This document shows positions 25,002 through 33,728 of a DNA stretch of 64,000 nt, one piece after another. The notes under the pieces were generated by a model. It worked only from the letters and a program-made list of their open reading frames with translations. It was not told where the DNA came from and did no database searches. Position numbers and translations under genes: made by a program. This DNA is from Muricomes intestini. GTDB taxonomy: Bacteria > Bacillota > Clostridia > Lachnospirales > Lachnospiraceae. The stretch is from positions 62,001-126,000 of the forward strand of contig NZ_SLZZ01000006.1 in NCBI RefSeq assembly GCF_004346165.1, read 5' to 3'. The first letter of the stretch is position 1. Each line of letters opens with the position of its first letter.

Positions 25002-26375
25002 TTAAATCAGGTCAATGAACCGCGTCTCGGTGGTTCCGTCCTCGTACTCAAAGGTAATTTCCACACCGACCTGTCCGTTGTCGCCCATCTTGAGATCGTC
25101 GGACGCGATCTGACAGGAAAAGGTATAGCTATCGCGGTTCGCCGGAGTGATGGTCTGCGTCAGACTCTTCGTCGTATTCAGAGCACCTTCACATTTAAAG
25201 GACGCCGTGCCGGATACGCCGTTCTCTGCATCGACCTCAAAGCCGGAGTTTTCCCAGTAATTGAGTCCGCTGTCTGCTCGTGAGTTGCGCAGATGGTTGA
25301 ACGGCACGAGGTCTTTCATTTCCTGACTATCGACGAGGTTCGCACCGGAAAGCATGTCAGCGGCAGCGTCCCATTGCGAAGAGGAATCGCCGAGTTCGCG
25401 GAGCGTGGTGGACAGCTCCAGAACTGTATTCCATGGTTCCAAGAGGTTATACTCGCGCCTGACGATTCGTGTCTTGACGCTGATGTTCAGTTCATCGTCC
25501 CTGACCGTCACGATGTCGCCGAGCTTCCAGCTTTCATGCTCATAGCCGGTCAGCACGGACAGATCCATTGCGTTCAGAACATAGGAAATTCTCGGTGTGG
25601 CATAGTCGGCGAGACGCATCTCGGCGTATTCCAGCATCTGGTACGGATTGGTGAAATTCGAGCAGTCGAGCGTCGAGACGCGGATTTCATTGGTGTAGGT
25701 CGTGTCCTCGACATATTCCTTGCCTTCGTTGATGGACGCGAACGTCATGCCATCCTTGCCGTAGGCGTAGAGCCGGGTAATCAGGCTCTGCGTGTCGATC
25801 ACGCGTTTGATGGACTTCATGTTCTTCTTGTAGCAGAACAATGCACCCGAGTCCGTGCCGCTGAAGGTCAGCAGGCTTACGGTCTTGTTCGCGTTGTCGA
25901 AGATCAGGTCGCCGCCGTGCAGATCCTGAACTTTGCGCAGAATCGCGAGCGCGTTTTTCTCCTGACAGGTCCAGGTGCGTTTGGTTTGCTTGTTGACGGT
26001 CCCGACCGTCCATCCAGTGTCATGTAGCGCGTATGCCATTGGCACGTCGGCGGTGTCCGCGTTGAAGGTGATCTCGGCTTTCTTTGTCGAGAATCCCAGG
26101 TCATAGAACGCCGCCTCGGCGTAGACCGAGGTTATGGCTGTGCCTTGCTCGTTTTTTTCATCGGTGATTGTACGGATGCGGTATGCGTCATCGCCGACCT
26201 TGACCTGCTTTTCGTTCTCCAGATATTTGCGTTTCTCGTCACGGAAGGGCAGGCTGAATTCGAGCGTGTCGATGCCGTTGATCTCGCCCGTGATAATCAC
26301 GTCGTAGGCGTTTTCCAGCACGGCTTCCAGTTCGCCGTTCAGATCAAGAACGGCTAGTTGTTTTTTCTCAGCCAC
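25002..26375 (-). CDS. phage tail tip protein (Tal / minor structural protein family)
   Basis: A 457-residue protein. The N-terminal part (LAVLDLNGELEAVLENAYDVIITGEINGIDTLEFSLPFRDEKRKYLENEKQVKVGDDAYRI) is the siphovirus Tal/gp44-like base that caps the distal tail. The middle keeps the family pattern TRLYAYGKDGMTF and LGDIVTVRDDELNISVKTRIVRREYN. The C-terminal 120 residues look like a carbohydrate-binding jelly roll. It follows the Dit gene by 4 bp, the standard Dit-Tal order. Confidence 0.9.
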   Translation of the reverse strand: MAEKKQLAVLDLNGELEAVLENAYDVIITGEINGIDTLEFSLPFRDEKRKYLENEKQVKVGDDAYRIRTITDEKNEQGTAITSVYAEAAFYDLGFSTKKAEITFNADTADVPMAYALHDTGWTVGTVNKQTKRTWTCQEKNALAILRKVQDLHGGDLIFDNANKTVSLLTFSGTDSGALFCYKKNMKSIKRVIDTQSLITRLYAYGKDGMTFASINEGKEYVEDTTYTNEIRVSTLDCSNFTNPYQMLEYAEMRLADYATPRISYVLNAMDLSVLTGYEHESWKLGDIVTVRDDELNISVKTRIVRREYNLLEPWNTVLELSTTLRELGDSSSQWDAAADMLSGANLVDSQEMKDLVPFNHLRNSRADSGLNYWENSGFEVDAENGVSGTASFKCEGALNTTKSLTQTITPANRDSYTFSCQIASDDLKMGDNGQVGVEITFEYEDGTTETRFIDLI

Positions 26376-26379
26376 AGGA

Positions 26380-28284
26380 TCACCTCCATCTGCTGCGGGC
26401 CTGAATGGTCAGTTTCTTGAACGCGGACTCTCTGGGCGTCGAGAGTGTGATGCTTTTTACCATTGGCGTTACCGATGAATCCGTTGTGGCAAGCGTCACA
26501 CGGAATTTGATGTATTTCGCAGAATCCGACTGCACCGTATTGTCCGCGCCGGGAGTCGCCCAGTCGCTCCACGTCGATAAGTCACCCGAGGTGGAGGTCT
26601 CAACGGAGACGCTTGTACCGGCCGGCTTATCGGCAGTCAGGGAAAGATAGCATTTTCCCACTATACCGTATTCCACGGCGGCGGTTGTGAGGTATCCGCT
26701 CGTCGCGTAGGCGGAGTCCGTTGCTTTGAGTGTCACGGCGTCCTCTGTCATCAGTCCGTCCACGTCTGCCGTCGAGTCCGCCGCATTTGCCGTCAGGGAC
26801 TTCTGAAACCAGAGGGCGATGTCGTCCGCTGTTAAATCCGACTCACAGTTCAGGAACCAGTCGTCGAAGTTACCCGCATACCAGTATGTCTCGGCGTGCA
26901 TTCCCCAGATCAGGTCGGCTGTACAGGATCGGTTGAGGTCACCTGTGAAGCTGACCGCATCGGATATCCAGATTTCGCCGGTGCTCCGGCATTCAAGCAC
27001 ATACTGTGCTGTCCTGTCGTCCGGCTTGATCACCGCCACTATGAAGTACCACAGGCCGTTTGTTAGCGTGAAGCTCGGCGTGAAATCCTCATCGAGGATC
27101 AGTGTTCCGGAGGAATTGTAGAGCATCAGGCGCGGATTGCCGGAATGCAGTGATAGGTAGAATATCGGGTTGCCGGTTCCCTGGCGGGTATTGAGCAGCG
27201 GGCAGAAAGTATTTCCGACCGAGTATGTTGTGGACATGAACCATCCGCCGACTACTATCGTCTTGCCGATATTCGAAAACAGCGTGCCGTCGTTGCTGAC
27301 TTTCAGATACGTCTGCTCGGTCGAGGGATTGTTGATGTTCATGCGGAACGACCTGCCAAGGTGGCCTGCCTGCAGGGAAGCCGTAGTGCCGCTCCATCCA
27401 CTGATGGATGCCTTTCTGTCTTTGCCGGAGGAGTCCGCAAGGCATGTGTCGGAATCCGGCGCGGATTCATTGAACCGCCACAGACCATCCGCTCCCCATG
27501 ACGCGGGAACCTGCCCGGTGAACTTGTTCTGCGAGTTCAGCGTCTGAACCGTCGTCTCCGTAGTGCTGTCGGCTTCAATTGTGATCGTGTTCGCGCCGAC
27601 CTTGAGCGCCGGGAAGTCAAGGCTTTCTAGAAGCGGCAGGCCGTTGCGAAGCGTATTGCCGTCAGAATCCGTGACCTTCGCAGTCATGAGCGAGGAATCA
27701 ATCACCAGAATCTCATTCTTGGAGAGTGCACCGTCAATCTTCAGGCTGCTGCCGTTGGTCGTGACGACCGCATTCTTGCCTTTGGCAAGGTCCGCCGTAA
27801 GTGAATAGACCGGCAGGGAATCGGCATTGCCGAGTGTCCGGTTCAGCGAGAACGTCCCGGCCTCGGTGATTTCAAACGTCTCGTCGTTTTCGGCGTAGGC
27901 GTATGGATCGGGACAGAGGAACGTCAGATCGAAGGTGCAGGAGTTCCGTACGACCTTGTCAAACGAGAATCCGCTCTCGAGTCTCGCACGGTGCACGCGG
28001 TTCGGCTCCTTGTCCAGTATCAGATCGCACAGCCCGATGTCCGGATTAAGCCACGCGATGATCTCGTCCTTGCGGGCGAGAAAATCCTCATCGGATTTTC
28101 CAGGAGGGATGAAACAGGATATTTCGATCTTGCGCTCGCCGATGGTCTCGCCAAAGTCGAATACGCCCTCGCGTCCGGGAACGGTGATCGTGTTGTTGGT
28201 GAAGTCCGGCATTCTGATTTCCTTTGTCATTCTGGTCGCCAAGCCGAAGCTCTGGCTCGTTCTGCCGTTGAATTTGAATCCCAT
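26380..28284 (-). CDS. distal tail protein (Dit) with LamG-like insertion
   Basis: A 634-residue protein. The N-terminal 140 residues ([51 protein letters not shown]) are the SPP1 gp19.1-like Dit ring domain. A concanavalin/LamG-like domain of about 200 residues (GLWRFNES...; GGWFMSTTYSVGNTFCPLLN; YAGNFDDWFLNCESDLTADDIALWF) lies after it, and a beta-sandwich follows. Such evolved Dit proteins carry carbohydrate-binding modules for host adsorption. It overlaps the stop of the tape-measure gene. Confidence 0.9.
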   Translation of the reverse strand: MGFKFNGRTSQSFGLATRMTKEIRMPDFTNNTITVPGREGVFDFGETIGERKIEISCFIPPGKSDEDFLARKDEIIAWLNPDIGLCDLILDKEPNRVHRARLESGFSFDKVVRNSCTFDLTFLCPDPYAYAENDETFEITEAGTFSLNRTLGNADSLPVYSLTADLAKGKNAVVTTNGSSLKIDGALSKNEILVIDSSLMTAKVTDSDGNTLRNGLPLLESLDFPALKVGANTITIEADSTTETTVQTLNSQNKFTGQVPASWGADGLWRFNESAPDSDTCLADSSGKDRKASISGWSGTTASLQAGHLGRSFRMNINNPSTEQTYLKVSNDGTLFSNIGKTIVVGGWFMSTTYSVGNTFCPLLNTRQGTGNPIFYLSLHSGNPRLMLYNSSGTLILDEDFTPSFTLTNGLWYFIVAVIKPDDRTAQYVLECRSTGEIWISDAVSFTGDLNRSCTADLIWGMHAETYWYAGNFDDWFLNCESDLTADDIALWFQKSLTANAADSTADVDGLMTEDAVTLKATDSAYATSGYLTTAAVEYGIVGKCYLSLTADKPAGTSVSVETSTSGDLSTWSDWATPGADNTVQSDSAKYIKFRVTLATTDSSVTPMVKSITLSTPRESAFKKLTIQARSRWR

Positions 28285-31139
28285 TAGATCACCGATCCTT
28301 TCGCGCGGCGGCTGCCGACAAGCAGGGTGTTGAGCTGCTGCGAGATTTTGCGTATGTCGTCGTCGCTGCGCACGCTCATGGTTTCGATATTGATCAGTGG
28401 GCCATTGTATCCGGCGGTTTCGCTGACGGCTTCCCGTATCATGTTTTTAAGACTGTTCACGCCGACCACGGCTTCGTCGCCAGCTTCGCCTCCTCCGAGG
28501 AGCGTTCCCCCGGACTGCCCGAAGATGGTCGCGTCCTTGAGGATCATGCCGCCGTTCATCGCTTTCTTGTACCAGGAGACAGAGAAATGCGGAATGCTCG
28601 GCGGATTCAGACTGAACGAACCGGAAATCGAGAAGTGCGGGAGCTTGATTTTCGGCAGGCTCCACTTGAAGTTGAACACGCCTTTCAGCTTGTTCACGAC
28701 GCCGGAGACAAAGCTCCAGATGTTATTGAACACCGATGTGAACGTTGATTTGATGCCGTTCAGGATTCCACTGATCGTGCTTTTGATAGCATTGAAGGCG
28801 GAGGTAATCCCGGACTTCATCGTGTTCACGACGCTCATCACGGCTGATTTAATGCCGTTCCATACCGAGGTCGCGACGGATTTAATTCCGTTGAACACGG
28901 TCGAGGTGATGGCCTTTATTCCGTTCCAAGCGGTCGTGACGGCGATCTTGATACCGTTGCAGACTGTCGTAATCGCGGTTTTGATGGCATTCCAGACGGT
29001 TGTGACGACAGTCTGAATGGCTGTGCATACCGTCGAAATCACAGTCTTTATTGCGTTCCATATCGTGTTCACCACAGTCTGGATAGCTGTAAGAACGGTG
29101 GTAATGACCGTCTTGTAGATATTGAAGTAGGCTGTGACGACAGTCTGTATCGCCGTAAAAATTGTGGTGAAGAATGTCTTGATGCCATTCCACACAGTCT
29201 GAATCACCGTGCTGATGGTGTTCATCACCGTTGTAACGATGCTCTGTATTCCGTTCCACGCGCCGGACAGGAAGCTACTGATGCCGTTCATCGCGGAGGT
29301 GAACACGCCACTGATGGCAGTCCAGATGGTTGTGAAGAAGTCCTTGATCGCTGTCCAGACGGTTATCGCGACTTCCTTGATGTTGTCCCAGAGGTTGATC
29401 CAGAAATTGCGGAAACTCTCGCAGTTGTTCCACAGGTAAATAAAGGCCGCGACGAGCAGTCCAATTGCTGTAATGATGAGACCTATTGGATTCGCCGCTA
29501 TTGCCGCGTTGAGCGCAGTCATGCCACCTTTAACTATATTGATTGCAGATACGATCTTCGGCGCAAGCGTCATCAATGCCCCGACTCCTGTCGCCATCTT
29601 TCCAATGACGATCAGCACAGGACCGATGGCCGCCACGATTGCGGTGATGGCCAGGATCATTTTCTGCATCGCCGGGTCCATGTTCATGATAGCGTTCATT
29701 ACGTCGATGATCTTCTCCATCAGGCTCAGGAACGCCGGTGCGACTGCCTGACCGATGGTAACCGTCAGCACATCGAAGGTGGACTTGAGCTGCTCGATTG
29801 TACCGCCGGTGCCGCTCATCAGGGCGTTCGACATGTTCTCCGCCGAGCCGCCGCAGTCGTCGAGCGCGTCGCGGAGAGACGACACCTCAGACGGTGAGGT
29901 CTGGATCAGCGTCAGCCACTTGGACATCTGTTCCTTGCCAAAGATATTAGCGGCGGCTTCCAGCTTTTCCTGATCGGTCAGACCGGAGAACGCAGAGTTC
30001 AGATTTGCCAGCACGGTCGGCATGTCCTTGAGCGTGCCGTTTTCATTGAAGATGGCGTAGGTCTGTCCGGTGGAAAGCCCGAGCTGATCCATTGCCGTCG
30101 CGCCTTCCTTGGCGGGAGAAGCGAGACGTGCGAGTCCTGTTTTCAGAGCGTTCGCACCTTCAGAACCGGAAATGCCCGCGTTTCCGAACACGTCAGTAAT
30201 CGTCGCGAGATCCTTCACATCCCATCCGACGGTCTTGCAGATAGGCCCTGCAACGGACATTGCCTCGAAAAGCTCCGAGGTCGTGGTGTTCGCCTGTGCC
30301 TGCGCCTTGGCGAGAACGTCCGCGTAGTTTGCCGCTTCAGAGGAGTCCGCACCGAACATCTTCATGGCGTTGCCAAGTCCAGATGTGGTTTCGGAAAGAT
30401 CCGTGCCAGTACCCGCGGCAAGGTTCATCGCCGGAGTCAGCATGTCGGTTGCTTCTTTTGCCGTGAAGCCCTGACGCGCGAAGTTCAAGGTGGCGTCGGC
30501 TGCGTCCTGCATGCCGTAGACAGATTCCTTCGCGGAGGTCCCGATCTGGTCCCATAGTCCCTCGAAGTCCTCGACAGAGTTCGCTGTGTCGCCCATCGTC
30601 TGTTTGACGAGGTTGAACTGCTTGTCCACGTCGCCGTAGGCAGTGACTGCCGCTGTCGCTCCGGCCACAACGGGAGCAGTGAAGCCCATCGTCATTTTTG
30701 TTCCAGCACTGGAAAGGCTCTCGCCGACGGATTTGACCTTCTCACCGGCTGCCGCAATCTTCTGTGCGGAGACGGAGCCGAAGTTCTCATATTCCTTGGT
30801 CAGGCTTTTGAGGTCTTGCTCGGTTTCGACGATTTCTCGCTGAAGCGCATCGTACTGGCTCTGGCTCATGTCGCCGTTTGCAAGAGCCTGATCTGCCTGT
30901 TTTGCTGCTTCCTTGAGCGCTTCAAGCCGCTCCTTAGTTGCGGCAATTTCAGTTTGAAGTCCTTTCTGCTTCTGGGAGAGGAGTTCCGTATTGCCAGGAT
31001 CGAGCTTCAGGAGCTTGTTGACGTCCCGCAGGCTTTTCTGCGTATTGCTGATCTGCTTGTCGACCGATTTGAGCGATTCGGTCAGCTTAGTGGTGTCGCC
31101 GCCGATCTCGACGGTGATGCCTTTGATTCTATTCGCCAT
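28284..31139 (-). CDS. phage tail tape measure protein
   Basis: A 951-residue protein. The N-terminal coiled coil (about residues 1-130) is followed by the TP901-type conserved region ([58 protein letters not shown]). Several membrane-like helices come next, and then about 15 tandem 11-residue-type repeats of the form W-N-x-I-K-x-x-x-T around residues 620-800. Tape-measure length sets tail length; at about 0.15 nm per residue the tail would be near 140 nm, consistent with a siphovirus. No lysozyme domain is visible. Confidence 0.95.
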   Translation of the reverse strand: MANRIKGITVEIGGDTTKLTESLKSVDKQISNTQKSLRDVNKLLKLDPGNTELLSQKQKGLQTEIAATKERLEALKEAAKQADQALANGDMSQSQYDALQREIVETEQDLKSLTKEYENFGSVSAQKIAAAGEKVKSVGESLSSAGTKMTMGFTAPVVAGATAAVTAYGDVDKQFNLVKQTMGDTANSVEDFEGLWDQIGTSAKESVYGMQDAADATLNFARQGFTAKEATDMLTPAMNLAAGTGTDLSETTSGLGNAMKMFGADSSEAANYADVLAKAQAQANTTTSELFEAMSVAGPICKTVGWDVKDLATITDVFGNAGISGSEGANALKTGLARLASPAKEGATAMDQLGLSTGQTYAIFNENGTLKDMPTVLANLNSAFSGLTDQEKLEAAANIFGKEQMSKWLTLIQTSPSEVSSLRDALDDCGGSAENMSNALMSGTGGTIEQLKSTFDVLTVTIGQAVAPAFLSLMEKIIDVMNAIMNMDPAMQKMILAITAIVAAIGPVLIVIGKMATGVGALMTLAPKIVSAINIVKGGMTALNAAIAANPIGLIITAIGLLVAAFIYLWNNCESFRNFWINLWDNIKEVAITVWTAIKDFFTTIWTAISGVFTSAMNGISSFLSGAWNGIQSIVTTVMNTISTVIQTVWNGIKTFFTTIFTAIQTVVTAYFNIYKTVITTVLTAIQTVVNTIWNAIKTVISTVCTAIQTVVTTVWNAIKTAITTVCNGIKIAVTTAWNGIKAITSTVFNGIKSVATSVWNGIKSAVMSVVNTMKSGITSAFNAIKSTISGILNGIKSTFTSVFNNIWSFVSGVVNKLKGVFNFKWSLPKIKLPHFSISGSFSLNPPSIPHFSVSWYKKAMNGGMILKDATIFGQSGGTLLGGGEAGDEAVVGVNSLKNMIREAVSETAGYNGPLINIETMSVRSDDDIRKISQQLNTLLVGSRRAKGSVI

Positions 31140-31157
31140 GCGGATTCCTCCTCCCTA

Positions 31158-31322
31158 TTAAAATCTATCCATCATTTCCTGTGTCGCGATTTCCGGGTAG
31201 TCCCAGTCGTCGTTGCTCATTTCGGCGTACATGTCGTTGACGGTGCCGATGGTCAGCAGGTCAAGCTCCGAGACATGCAGTCCGATCTGCACGCAGCGCA
31301 AAAGAAAGAGCGGGGTAGTCAT
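31158..31322 (-). CDS. tail assembly chaperone, frameshifted T extension
   Basis: A 54-codon frame: MTTPLFLLRCVQIGLHVSELDLLTIGTVNDMYAEMSNDDWDYPEIATQEMMDRF. It lies between the gpG-like gene and the tape measure, in the -1 frame. It is most likely translated as the C-terminal part of a gpGT-type fusion by ribosomal slippage at 31343-31349. It could also start at its own ATG, which overlaps the upstream stop as ATGA. gpGT recruits tail tube subunits to the tape measure. Confidence 0.82.
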   Translation of the reverse strand: MTTPLFLLRCVQIGLHVSELDLLTIGTVNDMYAEMSNDDWDYPEIATQEMMDRF

Positions 31323-31696
31323 TTCCCGCTCTGTCGCGCGATGTTTTTTTTAGCGGATACCTGCTGCTCGGTATTGATGCCCCACAGCTCGATAATCTGC
31401 GGCAGCACCTCGTAAATCGAGAACGTGTTGAAGCCGTCCAGCCATTCCTCCGGCGTATCCGGAACGGCTGCATCCGCGTGCTTTGCCATCAGCCATGCGA
31501 TGTTCTCGAACAGCTCCAGCGAGAATGTATCCAGACTGGAATTTTCCGAGTCGTTCTCGCTGATGCCTTTCTGAAGCTCATTCAGGTCGCGGTAGATGTC
31601 TCGGTGGAACTTGTTTCTGTAGAGGCGTGGAATCGCAGCCGATGCTCTGAATGTCACTGGCTGCCCGTCAATCGTGATAGTTTTCGTCACTGCCAT
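31319..31696 (-). CDS. tail assembly chaperone (gpG-like)
   Basis: A 125-residue protein (MAVTKTITIDGQPVTFRASAAIPRLYRNKFHRDIYRDLNELQ...) typical of the first chaperone of Gram-positive siphoviruses, placed between the major tail protein and tape-measure genes. It ends shortly after an A AAA AAC slippery site; a minor fraction of ribosomes should shift -1 there to make the longer gpGT protein ending at 31158. Confidence 0.88.
   Translation of the reverse strand: MAVTKTITIDGQPVTFRASAAIPRLYRNKFHRDIYRDLNELQKGISENDSENSSLDTFSLELFENIAWLMAKHADAAVPDTPEEWLDGFNTFSIYEVLPQIIELWGINTEQQVSAKKNIARQSGK
31343..31349 (-). other. programmed -1 frameshift slippery site
   Basis: The minus strand reads GCT AAA AAA AAC in the gpG frame, containing the heptamer A AAA AAC. 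A -1 slip continues as HRATEREMTTPLFLL and stops at 31158. Slippage here is the standard mechanism for tail chaperone pairs. Confidence 0.82.
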
Positions 31697-31699
31697 CGT

Positions 31700-32323
31700 T
31701 TACTCCTCCTCTGTCGAATAGCTCATGTTTGCCTTTTCGCCGGACGAGGTGGTCGTGGTGTCGCTTGGCTCGTAGACTTTGTCGTACCAGGCGTTGTAAA
31801 CCGCGTCCGTGGTGTTCGTGCCGGTCTTGACCTTCACGAGTCCAGAAGGCAGCGGCGATACGGTGATGGAAAGCGTGTCCGTCTGTACCTCGGTCGAGTC
31901 TTCCTTGGTCTGACCTGAAACGGACGGTCTCGTCGCGGAGCAGTAGTACATACAGTGGCGGATCTTTCGCTGGTCGCCGGAAAATTCGAATAGCAGCGCG
32001 AAATGCTCCGGCTCCACATCCTTGTTCTCGGCAATCACGCCGTTCGCGTCCTCGGTCTCGTGCATCACGTCGGTGAGGAAGCTTTCCGGGATGAGTGCCA
32101 GCTCAAAGTCGCCGGAATATCCGTTGTTGTTGCTGACCATGTAATAAACCGTGTCGTCGGCGTAGAACGGCTCGTTGTCGCCCTCGGCGTCAAGGGAAAG
32201 ACTGACCGCGCCGGGCATCGCCACAGGCGTGCCGAATGTCACCGTTCCATCCTCGGCAAGCGTCGCGATCGCGTAGTGGCAGTTCTTCAGGCCAAACTTG
32301 ACCTTGTTCTTCTTATTAGCCAT
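31700..32323 (-). CDS. major tail tube protein (phi13/TP901-1 type)
   Basis: A 207-residue protein (KVKFGLKNCHYAIATLAEDGTVTFGTPVAMPGAVSLSLDAEGDNEPFYADDTVYYMVSNNNGYSGDFELALIPESF) with the family pattern of A-x-D-x-x-Y and G-Y-x-G-x-x-E-(L/I)-A. Its position between the tail terminator and chaperone genes agrees. It polymerises into the tail tube. Confidence 0.93.
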   Translation of the reverse strand: MANKKNKVKFGLKNCHYAIATLAEDGTVTFGTPVAMPGAVSLSLDAEGDNEPFYADDTVYYMVSNNNGYSGDFELALIPESFLTDVMHETEDANGVIAENKDVEPEHFALLFEFSGDQRKIRHCMYYCSATRPSVSGQTKEDSTEVQTDTLSITVSPLPSGLVKVKTGTNTTDAVYNAWYDKVYEPSDTTTTSSGEKANMSYSTEEE

Positions 32324-32328
32324 ATTCT

Positions 32329-32664
32329 TTAACCTCCAATAATCTGTGTTTGGTAGAGAACCTCGTACATCTTCTCGTCCTCGATCCAGACCTCCGACTT
32401 CTCATACGGCAATTCGTGAGAGGTGAGAATGTCCTCGATTTTCGATTCAGTGTCCGGGTCCTTTTTGTCTGTGTAAAGCTCGATGTTCAGCTCGTCGACC
32501 TTCTGCCAGACCACGTTGTCCGCGAAAATGTTGTCCGTTCCCGGAAACAGGAAGCAGATGAACGGCGGGTCCGGAGACTCGCCCTCGGCAAAGTGGTCGT
32601 AGGCGACGGGAAGTCCGGCTTCCTCGAGCATGGTTACGATCTCGTCATAGTTCATAGGCGTCAT
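32329..32664 (-). CDS. tail terminator / minor tail protein
   Basis: A 111-residue protein (MTPMNYDEIVTMLEEAGLPVAYDHFAEGESPDPPFICFLFPGTDNIFADNVVWQKVDELNIELYTDKKDPDTESKIEDIL) matching the tail-completion family by position and the PFICFLF...D.....ELYT pattern. It should cap the tail tube at the head-tail junction. Confidence 0.82.
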   Translation of the reverse strand: MTPMNYDEIVTMLEEAGLPVAYDHFAEGESPDPPFICFLFPGTDNIFADNVVWQKVDELNIELYTDKKDPDTESKIEDILTSHELPYEKSEVWIEDEKMYEVLYQTQIIGG

Positions 32665-33041
32665 CCTTTCAGTTTGGATTCAATCTCGCGCACCAGCTTC
32701 TCATTGCCTGCCTGCTCGGCAGGAGCGATATGCGGTCTTGCGGCCACACGGCCTCCGCCGCGCTTGGCGTGACCATGCTCCAGAAGGTGCGCAATCTGAT
32801 AGCGGTTCCGCGAATGAACCACCATGTCGATGGAGTCCGCACTTTCGCTGACGGTCTTGACCGACCATGACTTCTTGTACTTGCCGGTACGCACAGGAGC
32901 GTTCGCCTGAATATCCTTGCGGACGGATTTCGCCGTATCCCTGACCGCATCCTTCATGTCGTCGGCGGCAAGGTCGGCGTATTCCTGCAGGCCCTTCATC
33001 ACGGCGTCACGCAGGCCGTCAATTGATACCTTCTCGTTCAT
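32661..33041 (-). CDS. HK97 gp10-family tail-component protein
   Basis: A 126-residue protein (MNEKVSIDGLRDAVMKGLQEYADLAADDMKDAVRDTAKSVRKDIQANAPVRTGKYKKSWSVK...HLLEHGHAKRGGGRVAARPHIAPAEQ). The ANAPVRTGxYKxSW and LEHGHAKRGGGRV...PHI motifs define HK97 gp10. I start at 33041, with a 4-bp overlap of the adaptor gene; the longer frame is non-coding in that gene. Confidence 0.9.
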   Translation of the reverse strand: MNEKVSIDGLRDAVMKGLQEYADLAADDMKDAVRDTAKSVRKDIQANAPVRTGKYKKSWSVKTVSESADSIDMVVHSRNRYQIAHLLEHGHAKRGGGRVAARPHIAPAEQAGNEKLVREIESKLKG

Positions 33042-33376
33042 GTCGTTTTCTCCAATGCGCAGTTGAATTTCAGCGTGTTCTTCTTGTAGCCCATCGGGTT
33101 CACATAGGTGATGTTGTACGTTTTGCCTTCCGCGAGAATCCGGTACTTCGTGGAGACGACCTCGGCAAGCTCGGAGCACCAGCGGCAGGTGAAGTTCAGC
33201 GATTCCTCCGAGTTGATCACCTCGCCGGAAGTCTCCGAACCGTAGGAGTCCGTACCGACCGTCGCCCAGCACTTGAAGTAGTCTGTCCACGACGCCGTAT
33301 GGTTTCCGTACTTGTCCGTGGTTATTTCATTCTTCTGGAATGTGACCGGCACACGCATATTGGCGATCTTCATCAA
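33038..33376 (-). CDS. head-tail adaptor (head closure) protein
   Basis: A 112-residue protein with MRVPVTFQKNEITTDKYGNHTASWTDYFKCWATV, the start typical of SPP1 gp16-like head-closure proteins, and a later YRILAEGKTYNITYVNPMGYKK. It joins the connector ring to the tail. Overlaps both neighbours by 4 bp. Confidence 0.86.
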   Translation of the reverse strand: MMKIANMRVPVTFQKNEITTDKYGNHTASWTDYFKCWATVGTDSYGSETSGEVINSEESLNFTCRWCSELAEVVSTKYRILAEGKTYNITYVNPMGYKKNTLKFNCALEKTT

Positions 33377-33660
33377 AATCCCTCCTTGCGCACGCCGAAC
33401 AGAAGCGCCCGGAGCGTCAGATTCAGCTGATTGTGGTCAGCGTCCTCGCGGTGCTCGTACAGGTACGCCACGGTGTAGAGAATGGCAATGCGCATGCGGA
33501 TGAGGATTTTCTCCTCGCTTGCCTCCCATTCCTCGTCAGAGTAGCGGGCGATGTCCTGAACGGTCGCGGTGGCCGATGTTATGAGATTCTGGATCAGCTC
33601 GTCCTCATCGGAAGAACTAACTCGCAGATAGGTTTTTGCTTCCTCAAGCGTTACTTCCAT
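33373..33660 (-). CDS. head-tail connector (gp6-like)
   Basis: A 95-residue all-helical protein (MEVTLEEAKTYLRVSSSDEDELIQNLITSATATVQDIARYS...ILIRMRIAILYTVAYLYEHRE) matching the phage gp6/QLRG connector pattern EAK-x-(Y/H)LR...DD-x-L-I-x-x-L...A and (A/V)-x-x-LY. The start is fixed by TGGAGGTG. Confidence 0.88.
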   Translation of the reverse strand: MEVTLEEAKTYLRVSSSDEDELIQNLITSATATVQDIARYSDEEWEASEEKILIRMRIAILYTVAYLYEHREDADHNQLNLTLRALLFGVRKEGF

Positions 33661-33728
33661 GAGACACCTCCAATAAAAGTGAAGCGGACACCCGTAATGG
33701 ATGCCCGCCCACAACAAAGCGAAATCAA

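Noticed and set aside
28870-29400. Regularly spaced DNA repeats resembling a CRISPR array
   Set aside because: They are diverged, in frame within the tape-measure gene and encode W-N-x-I-K repeats. No spacer-like unique units and no cas genes.
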